Shown here: in pieces, positions 52,713 to 59,528 of the stretch | Layout of the letters: the number at the start of each line of letters is the position of its first letter | Numbering within the stretch: position 1 is the stretch's first letter | Assembly: GCA_035652815.1 (NCBI GenBank) | Contig: DASRDB010000001.1 | Coordinates: forward strand, 62,001-126,000 | Length of the DNA stretch: 64,000 bases | Source: DASRDB01 sp035652815 | GTDB taxonomy: Bacteria > Chloroflexota > Ktedonobacteria > Ktedonobacterales > Ktedonobacteraceae | Direction: 5' to 3' | Notes under the pieces: model-generated | The model's input: only the letters and a program-made list of their open reading frames with translations | Databases searched by the model: none | Told to the model about the DNA's origin: nothing | Made by a program: the position numbers and the translations under genes

Positions 52713-53363
52713 TCAAGCATGATTCGTTCCCTCCAATGCCGCCTCAATCAGCGCAGGTAAAATCTCATTGGTAATCGCCTGAATCTGGTAGAGGCTTTCG
52801 ATCCAGGGGATGTCCTGGTGTTCGCGGCCTCCACCCTGAACTTCGGCCAGTTGCAGCAGGCTTTCGTCAATCAGGCTGCGGAAGTAGAGGAAGGCGCGCA
52901 CAGCATCGGCGACAGGAACGGAAGAGGCGCGGGTGATTGAGCCGTATTCTTTTCCTAACTGGACAGCGCCAGCGCGCAATTCTTCGGCAGAGGTATGGTC
53001 GGTGAGGGCATGCAACAGGAGTTCCAGGACGCGCCTGCCCAGGCGGCGGTAGCCTTCGCGCGCCTCTTCATTGAAGTGGGTATACCAGGGGAAAGTGTCG
53101 AGCGTGCCATCGGTAAATGCGAAGCGGATGCGCCCGAGAACGCTTTGCACGAGCAATTGCGCAGCCGGACGAGGTTTACGTTCCTCATCCTGTCGCAAGC
53201 GCGCTTCGATATCAGCCCGACGGAAGCGCCTATGCCCGCCATTGGTGCGGCGCGAAGGTAGTTCATTGCGGTCAGCCCATAAGCGAACTGTGGCAGGATG
53301 CATGCCCAACATCTCGGCAGCTTCCTTTAAGCTCAACCACTCATCTTCGGTATGCTGCGTCAT
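52713..53363 (-). CDS. MerR/excisionase-type HTH regulator with helical C-terminal domain
   Basis: A 216-residue regulator with a winged HTH of the MerR/BldC/excisionase type (WLSLKEAAEMLGMHPATVRLWADRNELPSRRTNGGHRRFRRADIEARL, about 9-56) and a C-terminal helical domain of about 145 residues. The latter resembles the globin-like N-terminal domain of RsbR/RsbRD stress proteins (LGRRVLELLLHALTDHTSAEELRAGAVQLGKEYG). The start at 53363 has GAGGAG 6 nt upstream. It is divergently transcribed from an F420-dependent oxidoreductase gene with both promoters facing each other, so mutual regulation is likely. Confidence 0.75.
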   Translation of the reverse strand: MTQHTEDEWLSLKEAAEMLGMHPATVRLWADRNELPSRRTNGGHRRFRRADIEARLRQDEERKPRPAAQLLVQSVLGRIRFAFTDGTLDTFPWYTHFNEEAREGYRRLGRRVLELLLHALTDHTSAEELRAGAVQLGKEYGSITRASSVPVADAVRAFLYFRSLIDESLLQLAEVQGGGREHQDIPWIESLYQIQAITNEILPALIEAALEGTNHA

Positions 53364-53438
53364 AGTCGGCTCCTCACCCATACAAATAATACTACCTTCA
53401 ACGCGCTGCTATGTATTTCACTGTTGCTGTGCCTATTC

Positions 53439-53467
53439 ATTGTATGGGATGTGTACACGAGCGTCAA
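53439..53467 (-). promoter_or_regulatory. Promoter of the HTH regulator gene
   Basis: On the minus strand TTGACG (53467-53462), 17-nt spacer, TACAAT (53444-53439). The spacer contains the short palindrome GTGTACAC, a possible operator. Confidence 0.6.
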
Positions 53468-53481
53468 GCCTGTACTTGACC

Positions 53482-53511
53482 TTGCCATCTCCACACTATC
53501 CATCCTATAAT
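53482..53511 (+). promoter_or_regulatory. Promoter of the F420-dependent oxidoreductase genes
   Basis: TTGCCA (53482-53487), an 18-nt spacer and a consensus TATAAT (53506-53511), 66 nt before the ATG at 53577. Confidence 0.5.
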
Positions 53512-53576
53512 AACTATACAAAAGTAAGCATGTGCCGGGTTCCACACCAGACTATAAGATTGGAGAACACCCCCTT

Positions 53577-54485
53577 ATGCGACTTGGCTTACAAGTTAAT
53601 AACTTCACATGGCCGAATGGACAGGAACAGCTTGGCGACACCTTCGGTCTGATCGCCGAACGAGCCGAGCGGGCTGGTTTCTATAGCCTGTGGGTCATGG
53701 ATCATTTCTTCCAGATTCCGAATGTTGGCCCCGCCGAGAACGAAATGCTCGAAGGCTACAGCGCGCTTTCGTTTGCTGCCGGACGCACCAACCATATCCG
53801 ACTTGGTACAATGGTGACAGGCGTGACCTACCGCCATCCCGGTATCCTGGTCAAGACCGTGACCACGCTCGATGTACTCTCGCAGGGCCGGGCCTACTTT
53901 GGTATTGGCGCGGCCTGGAATGAGCAGGAGCATCGCGGCCTGGGCGTATCTTTCCCACCGCTTGCTGAGCGTTTTGAACGCCTCGAAGAGACGCTGCAAA
54001 TCGCGCACCAGATGTGGTCAGGCAATGAGAAACCATTCGAGGGCAAACACTATCAGCTTGAGCGCCCGCTCAACTCGCCGCAGCCCATCCAGAAGCCACA
54101 TCCGCCTATTCTGATTGGCGGAACAGGCGAGCGCAAGACGCTGCGCATGGTGGCACAATATGGCGATGCCTGCAACCTCTTCGCCCGCCTGCCTAAGGAT
54201 GAACTGCGCCGCAAGCTTGACGTGCTGCGCCAGCACTGCGAAAACCTGGGCCGCCCCTACGAGCAGATCGAAAAAACCTCGCTCAGCTCTTTCCATCTCA
54301 CCCGTGATGGACGCAATGGCACCATAACGCCTGCCCAGTTGATCGACGAGGTGGGGCAACTGGCCGAACTTGGCTTTGACCAGGCCATCTTCAGCCTGCG
54401 CAACGTCTCCGAAATCGAGCCGTTTGACTTGATCGCCAATGATATCGTTCCCGTCGTGGAGAAAATTCAACCCGCTGGACGCTAA
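53577..54485 (+). CDS. F420-dependent LLM-class oxidoreductase (Rv1855c type), copy 1
   Basis: A 302-residue TIM-barrel luciferase-like enzyme which would use coenzyme F420 (or FMN) for a two-electron reduction. The N-terminus MRLGLQVNNFTWPNGQ, the RAGFYSLWVMDHFFQIP segment and the long LRLG-type core (HIRLGTMVTGVTYRHPGILVKTVTTLDVLSQGRAYFGIGAAW) fit the Rv1855c subfamily. GGAG lies 11 nt before the ATG at 53577. The next gene is a close paralog with the same length. The downstream gap has a large inverted repeat. Confidence 0.9.
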   Translation: MRLGLQVNNFTWPNGQEQLGDTFGLIAERAERAGFYSLWVMDHFFQIPNVGPAENEMLEGYSALSFAAGRTNHIRLGTMVTGVTYRHPGILVKTVTTLDVLSQGRAYFGIGAAWNEQEHRGLGVSFPPLAERFERLEETLQIAHQMWSGNEKPFEGKHYQLERPLNSPQPIQKPHPPILIGGTGERKTLRMVAQYGDACNLFARLPKDELRRKLDVLRQHCENLGRPYEQIEKTSLSSFHLTRDGRNGTITPAQLIDEVGQLAELGFDQAIFSLRNVSEIEPFDLIANDIVPVVEKIQPAGR

Positions 54486-54511
54486 TCACTTTTTATCATC
54501 ATGGGGTTTTC

Positions 54512-54664
54512 TGTAGGGGCGCGCTGATGAACGTTGACAAAAGAACAGGGAATCCTCGCCCCCTGTCATCCTTCGCTGCGCTCAGGATGACAGGAGGGAA
54601 GCGAAGGATGACATCCCTGGAAAGACCCTCTTTCTTTGTCAACGTTCATCAGCGCGTCCCTACA
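54512..54664. repeat. Nested inverted repeat between the two oxidoreductase genes
   Basis: Outer arms (54512-54541 and 54633-54664, TGTAGGGGCGCGCTGATGAA type, a family A variant) enclose inner inverted fragments of family C (CCTGTCATCC and GCGAAGGATGACA). The structure lies immediately upstream of the second paralog, overlapping the region where a promoter would be expected. Confidence 0.7.
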
Positions 54665-54701
54665 CATTTTCGTCCGTCCATTTCAAAACAGGAGTATTTT
54701 G

Positions 54702-55610
54702 ATGCGGCTGGGGCTTGAAATTCCCAATTTTACATGGCCCAATGGACAGGCGGAACTTGGCGATACTTTCGGGCTGCTGGCCCAACGAGCCGAACGCGCC
54801 GGTTTCTACAGCCTGTGGGTTATGGACCATTTTTTTCAAATTCCAGAGGTCGGGCCGGTCGAAACGGAGATGCTCGAGGCGTGGACATGCCTCGCCTTCG
54901 CGGCTGGACGCACCAACTACATCCGGCTCGGCGTCATGGTGACAGGTGTGACCTATCGCCCGCCCGGTGTGCTGGTTAAAATTGCCAATACGCTTGATGT
55001 ACTTTCGCATGGCCGGGCCTATTTCGGCATTGGTTCCGCGTGGCACGAGGAAGAACACGAGTGGCTGGGTATTCCATTTCCCCCGACGGCAGAGCGCTTT
55101 GAACGCCTCGAAGAGACGCTACAACTTGCCATTCAGATGTGGAAAGGCGACGATTCACCCTTTCAAGGCAAGCACTACCAGCTTGCCCGTCCGTTGAACG
55201 TTCCGCTCCCGGTACGCAAACCGCACCCGCCTATTCTTGTCGGCGGCGTGGGCGAAAAGAAGACCTTACGGCTGGTGGCGCAATATGCCGATGCCTGCAA
55301 CCTCTACGCGCAAATCGGTAGGGATGAGATACGGCGCAAGCTGGATGTGCTGCGCCAGCACTGCGAAGCGATTGGCCGCCCCTACGAGGAGATCGAGCGC
55401 ACCATCGACGATCATCTCTATATCACTCGCGATGGCCGCAACAAATCCATGAGTCCCGCCCAGGTCATCGACTACTTCGCCAGCATGGCAGAAATCGGCA
55501 TCGACCACATCATCTTCAGCCTGGAAAACATCACCGATATCGAACCGTTCGAGGTGCTGGCAAACGAGATCATTCCAGTGGTCAATAGGATGCCCGTCGC
55601 GGGAAGATAA
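54702..55610 (+). CDS. F420-dependent LLM-class oxidoreductase (Rv1855c type), copy 2
   Basis: A 302-residue paralog of the preceding gene with the same domain order: MRLGLEIPNFTWPNGQ, RAGFYSLWVMDHFFQIP and RAYFGIGSAWHEEEHEWLGIPFP. The two proteins share most core residues and surely arose by tandem duplication. AGGAG lies 7 nt before the ATG at 54702; the longer open frame begins within the repeat. It is followed by a large inverted repeat at 55624-55788. Confidence 0.9.
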   Translation: MRLGLEIPNFTWPNGQAELGDTFGLLAQRAERAGFYSLWVMDHFFQIPEVGPVETEMLEAWTCLAFAAGRTNYIRLGVMVTGVTYRPPGVLVKIANTLDVLSHGRAYFGIGSAWHEEEHEWLGIPFPPTAERFERLEETLQLAIQMWKGDDSPFQGKHYQLARPLNVPLPVRKPHPPILVGGVGEKKTLRLVAQYADACNLYAQIGRDEIRRKLDVLRQHCEAIGRPYEEIERTIDDHLYITRDGRNKSMSPAQVIDYFASMAEIGIDHIIFSLENITDIEPFEVLANEIIPVVNRMPVAGR

Positions 55611-55623
55611 CTTCTTTGCCATT

Positions 55624-55788
55624 CGTAGGGACAGGGGGATGCGGGGTGGTGGTGCGGGGCCTCGTGCCTGTCCTGGTAAAGTGCTGGTATAAAAAATATG
55701 TTTGGACAAAATCAATGCCTTTTCCCCACCTCGCCCAGGGACAGGCACGAGGCCCCCACTCCCTACTCCACATCCCCCTGTCCCTACG
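55624..55788. repeat. Large two-stem inverted repeat after copy 2
   Basis: Outer stem 55624-55641 with 55771-55788 (GTAGGGACAGGGGGATG type) and inner stem 55656-55673 with 55739-55756 (GGGGCCTCGTGCCTGTCC). The intervening 65 nt is A/T-rich. It lies between convergent genes and can act as a bidirectional terminator, but is much larger than needed. Confidence 0.65.
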
Positions 55789-55807
55789 GATGAGGTGGCG
55801 GGCAGCA

Positions 55808-56314
55808 TCAATTGATCCCTGGTGGCAGGCGATGTCTCCTGGGAATGCGTCCTGGAAGGACTGGTTTTGGAGCTACAGGAGAAGGTTGCGCTGTGGGGTC
55901 AGCACCTCCCCAACCCCAGCGCACCACCTGGGCTGACATAGTGCGCACCCCCCAATGAATGGCGGCAGCATAATCGCCGGGCATAGCGAGGTCTATGCGC
56001 CCGTAGGTGATCGCGCCGCCGGTGTCTTCGGCAGTACACTGGCGATTAAAGGTGCCGTCGGGATTATAGAGGGCAATTATGGTGCCGAAAGGAAATTGCT
56101 TCGTAGACACGGCGCAGGCTCCTGGATGCGTCCAGTTGCCATCAGCCATTCTACCTTGCAAAGCATATGCGCTTACCTTCACGGTAAGGAAATCGGGTGT
56201 GGCGGCTACGGCATTTACCAGAACCTGTGTACCAACTCCCACCATCGTCACTATCAGACCTAACGCCAGAATACGAATACGCCAGGCATTTCTCCATTGT
56301 AAAATAGTCTTCAC
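55808..56314 (-). CDS. Secreted 3D-domain protein
   Basis: A 168-residue exported protein starting at a GTG with AAAGGAG 5 nt upstream (56314), the strongest site in this frame. One N-terminal hydrophobic segment (IRILALGLIVTMVGVGTQVLVN) anchors or exports it. The mature part is a 3D (Asp-box) double-psi-barrel domain: VKVSAYALQGRMADGNW, FPFGTIIALYNPDG and the signature TAEDTGGAITYGRIDLAMPGDYAAAIHWG. The domain occurs in peptidoglycan-active enzymes such as MltA and Rpf-like proteins. A short Pro-rich tail ends in PPGIN. Confidence 0.78.
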   Translation of the reverse strand: MKTILQWRNAWRIRILALGLIVTMVGVGTQVLVNAVAATPDFLTVKVSAYALQGRMADGNWTHPGACAVSTKQFPFGTIIALYNPDGTFNRQCTAEDTGGAITYGRIDLAMPGDYAAAIHWGVRTMSAQVVRWGWGGADPTAQPSPVAPKPVLPGRIPRRHRLPPGIN

Positions 56315-56451
56315 GATTACTCCTTTGTCCGCGCGTTTAAGCATCTTTTCCCGGCGTTTGCGCCGGAAAGAAATGAAACGCGGGGAACTCCCCACATCCT
56401 CACAACCGGGGCTTTGTTCTCCTGGCCTCCCTCATTGCCTGATCTCACCAG

Positions 56452-56850
56452 CTAATTCATCCACTCACCGGGGGCACTGCTACGGATTCGCACTGCGGCC
56501 TCGCGTTCTTTGAGCGTCTTTGCATCTTGTGCCATGCGCTCGCGCATCTGAGAGAATGAGGTGCGATGCCAGTAAGCGGCAGGGAACATGCCAATGCCGA
56601 TGGCAAGCGCAGCGCCGATCTCTGCCCGGTTAATCGGCAGTCCCGGCGGCAGATGATAGGGAATATGCCGCAGGACGCCTACGCGCAACAAGAGCGCGAA
56701 GATGAAGATGGCAATCTCGATCAGACCGGCACCCAGGTACGAAAACACCTCAATGCGCTGTCTTCTCCGGTAGAGTGCTGCAAAAAGGACATTCAAGAGC
56801 AACAGGAAACCTGTGATTACAAGGGTCAACGTGATAAATAAACTGGTCAA
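56452..56850 (-). CDS. Hypothetical three-TM membrane protein
   Basis: A 132-residue protein with an N-terminal helix (SLFITLTLVITGFLLLLNVLFAAL), a second (FSYLGAGLIEIAIFIFALLLRVGVL), a third (EIGAALAIGIGMFPAAYW) and a charged C-terminal tail with a possible short coiled coil (MRERMAQDAKTLKEREAAVRIRS). It lies 22 nt downstream of the kinase gene at 56873 on the same strand, so it is probably co-transcribed with it. Family unknown. Confidence 0.55.
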   Translation of the reverse strand: MTSLFITLTLVITGFLLLLNVLFAALYRRRQRIEVFSYLGAGLIEIAIFIFALLLRVGVLRHIPYHLPPGLPINRAEIGAALAIGIGMFPAAYWHRTSFSQMRERMAQDAKTLKEREAAVRIRSSAPGEWMN

Positions 56851-56872
56851 CGCAATTCTCCTCCACAGGTTC

Positions 56873-59122
56873 CTAGTTGTACGTCAGTCGCAGGTTAGAA
56901 AAGGCCACTTCAGTACCTTTCAGGTTCACCAGCATACCAATATCGCCACTGCTGAAAGATCTATCCGAGACCGTCCATACCTGACTGCCATTAACTATCA
57001 ACGTAAAATTGCTTCCGTTTGCGACAATTTTGAAGGTATTGATACTATTTGGCCCCTGGCCTTGATGATATTCATGGCCGAAGAGGCGATGATTCAGTTC
57101 AGTCCAGGGACTGCCTTGCTGGCTGTCGTCATATTTCCAGAACTGGTACTCTCCTCCAGCCCTGTTCAACACCTCGAACGTGTAGAACGTCGTTACCAGC
57201 TTCCCGCCTCGCATTTGTGAGGTAAAGCGGACGATCATGCCAAATTCGTTATTGATATTGGTATCATCTCCGCGAATCTCTTCCATAGTCAGCGTATAGG
57301 CAAAGGGCTGCTTGAGAATTTCACCTGGTAGCACAGCGGGAGCAACCCTGGCGCTATCATTGTTGGTGATATGATAAGCTCCATCTTTGAAAGCGTAGAT
57401 CACCGGGCCGGTGTTAGAAACGGGCCAGTTATGAATATTTTGGCTGAGCGGATCAAAAAGAATAGTATTGGCATTGACTGTCGCTAGCGCGTTCGCTGTC
57501 ACCGTAGCATGCACATTGGGCGTCCCGGCTGCCTTGATAGACATGGTGTGATTGTTGCGCGAATTAGTTGCTTGCTGAGAAGGCTGGTGGGTCAACCAGA
57601 TGGCAACAGACGCGAACGCCACCAGCAGCACAAGCAGCGCGATGCCAGCCACCTTGAGTTGTCCCAGCAGCCTGTTCTTTGGCGGGGCTGGCAACTCGGC
57701 GGTTGGCGCTGAGGCCTGCTGTACGGTCGGCAATATACCGGTCACGTAGCGTCCCGGCTGTCCGGCAACGGGAATAGTCACAATTCTGGCCGGTCCGGTA
57801 AGCTTAAAGGTGCCGGTATTGCTAACGGTGCCCAGTTTATCAAGCGCCCCCGTATTCCCTGTTGAGCTGAGGGAATTGAATGTTCCCGTCGTACCTGTAC
57901 TAGTCGGGGCATTGAACGCCCCAAGCCTGTTGAGCGAACCAGTTGTATCAGGGGATAGCTGAGCGGTCTGTCCTGCCTGCGACTGCTGGGAAGCGGCTAT
58001 CTGATCTACAGGCTGCTCAGGCGAATTTAACCGGGGCATACTCGCTGAAGGCTGTTGAATAGCCGGCGTAGACATCAGGCGAGGCATAGCGCTTGATGTT
58101 TGCTGAGACGGGATTTCAGGAGCTACAGAGGCAACAGCAGGACCCTGCCAGCGTGGTTTTGAAAGCCCGCGAGGATGAGACACTGGATTTTTCCCTTGCG
58201 GCACCTGTTGCGTTGCCTGCTCAATTGATGAGACTTCAAGCGGTGCAGAAACAGGTTTTTGTGCTGTAAGTGTTCCGGTGGCGCTCAAGGCTGCACGAAA
58301 TGCTGCCGAAAGCTCTTTCGCACTGGCGTACCGTTTTTCGGGTTGTTTCGCAAGTGCCGTAAGAATTACCTGCGCTGCCTGCTCAGGAAGTTCCGGGCGC
58401 AGGGACGCTGGCGAACGCGGCGTTTCTTTGACGTGTTTGGTAACCACCTCCATCAGCGTCTTCCCCTGGAAAGGGGGCACGCCCGCGACCATGCGATAGA
58501 GAATCGCGCCCAACGAGTAGATATCAGAACGTTCGTCCAGCTTCTTGCTCAGCACCTGCTCCGGCGGCATATAATCCAGCATATCAGGGCGAGAGAGGCG
58601 CATGGCAGCAGCTTTTCCACCCATAACCAGGCGCGAGATGCCGAAATCAGTAACCAGGAGTTTGCCGTCAGAATGGAGAAGAATATTGGCAGGCTTCAGG
58701 TCGCGATGAATCACCTCGCGGGCGTGGGCATAATCCAGCGCCGATGCAATCTGCTCCAGATAGCGGCGGGCTTCCGAAAAGGAGAGCGCTCCTTCCTGTT
58801 TCAGCACATCGTCAAGTGTGCGCTCCTGCACATACGGCGTGACGATATAGGCCAGGCCATCGTAGGTACCATAATCGTAGATGGCCAGGATGTTTGGGTG
58901 ATTCAGGGTCGCTACAGCATATAGCTCATCTTTAAAACCTTGTAAAAACTCCAGTTGACCCAGTGGTTCAAGGTCGGGTAAACGCAGAAAAACCTTGATA
59001 GCCCCCTGCCTATCTGAGCGGGACTGCTGCGCAAGATAGACAGCCCCCATCGTGCCCTGACTCAGAACACGTTGCAGAATCCAATTCCCCAGTACCTTCC
59101 CTACCAAAGCTTCAGCATGCAT
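56873..59122 (-). CDS. Receptor-like Ser/Thr protein kinase, copy 1
   Basis: A 749-residue kinase. The cytoplasmic kinase domain (about 14-270) has K43 in AIKVF, the catalytic loop H139-R-D141-LKPAN146, and D159-F-G161 in VTDFGISRL; the P-loop is SQGTMG, with serine replacing the first glycine of GxGxxG. A Ser/Pro/Thr-rich linker (about 290-480) with repeated TGTF/TGAL motifs leads to one membrane helix (VAGIALLVLLVAFASVAIWL). The extracytoplasmic domain (about 545-749) is a jelly-roll of the 3-keto-disaccharide hydrolase/LamG-like type, probably a carbohydrate sensor. PASTA repeats are absent. A paralog lies upstream at 59529. Confidence 0.88.
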   Translation of the reverse strand: MHAEALVGKVLGNWILQRVLSQGTMGAVYLAQQSRSDRQGAIKVFLRLPDLEPLGQLEFLQGFKDELYAVATLNHPNILAIYDYGTYDGLAYIVTPYVQERTLDDVLKQEGALSFSEARRYLEQIASALDYAHAREVIHRDLKPANILLHSDGKLLVTDFGISRLVMGGKAAAMRLSRPDMLDYMPPEQVLSKKLDERSDIYSLGAILYRMVAGVPPFQGKTLMEVVTKHVKETPRSPASLRPELPEQAAQVILTALAKQPEKRYASAKELSAAFRAALSATGTLTAQKPVSAPLEVSSIEQATQQVPQGKNPVSHPRGLSKPRWQGPAVASVAPEIPSQQTSSAMPRLMSTPAIQQPSASMPRLNSPEQPVDQIAASQQSQAGQTAQLSPDTTGSLNRLGAFNAPTSTGTTGTFNSLSSTGNTGALDKLGTVSNTGTFKLTGPARIVTIPVAGQPGRYVTGILPTVQQASAPTAELPAPPKNRLLGQLKVAGIALLVLLVAFASVAIWLTHQPSQQATNSRNNHTMSIKAAGTPNVHATVTANALATVNANTILFDPLSQNIHNWPVSNTGPVIYAFKDGAYHITNNDSARVAPAVLPGEILKQPFAYTLTMEEIRGDDTNINNEFGMIVRFTSQMRGGKLVTTFYTFEVLNRAGGEYQFWKYDDSQQGSPWTELNHRLFGHEYHQGQGPNSINTFKIVANGSNFTLIVNGSQVWTVSDRSFSSGDIGMLVNLKGTEVAFSNLRLTYN

Positions 59123-59528
59123 TTAAACCTACCTCTCATTGCTTTCCTGCCGATTCAGTGCGCGTAATTGCGCCTATGAAAACGGCACAATGTTCTCCTC
59201 ATCCGCTTTTCTCACGAAGAGGCAACATGGACTTAATGAACACTGGTAAAATAAAGGCGAATACGCTCCATGTCATCCTGAGCGCAGCGAAGGATCTCCG
59301 TCGCACATCCGGATCGTATGCCCAGCCCGCAGATCCTTCGCTGCGCTCAGGATGACATTTTTGGATATCCCCTGTTTGGATGACATGTCTGGATATCCCC
59401 TTTTTATTTGTAAAACTTCATTAAGCTCATGCCCAATACCCCCATGTGTTTATCTTAGTCAAAGGATGCTGAGATGACAACGCACTCCCCATGTGGGTAT
59501 GACCAAAGTACTTGCTCCTGGCTAATCC
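59123..59528. other. Gap between the kinase paralogs
   Basis: 406 nt with a family C hairpin (59271-59357) near the middle and a partial repeat of its right arm afterwards. I see no reading frame with a ribosome-binding site. The right part, after 59400, is A/T-rich and could hold the promoter of the downstream kinase gene, but no hexamer pair is convincing. Confidence 0.4.
59271..59357. repeat. Family C inverted repeat
   Basis: Perfect arms of about 27 nt (TGTCATCCTGAGCGCAGCGA type) with a 33-nt loop, between two co-directional kinase genes. Here it could terminate the upstream (59529) kinase gene. Confidence 0.75.
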
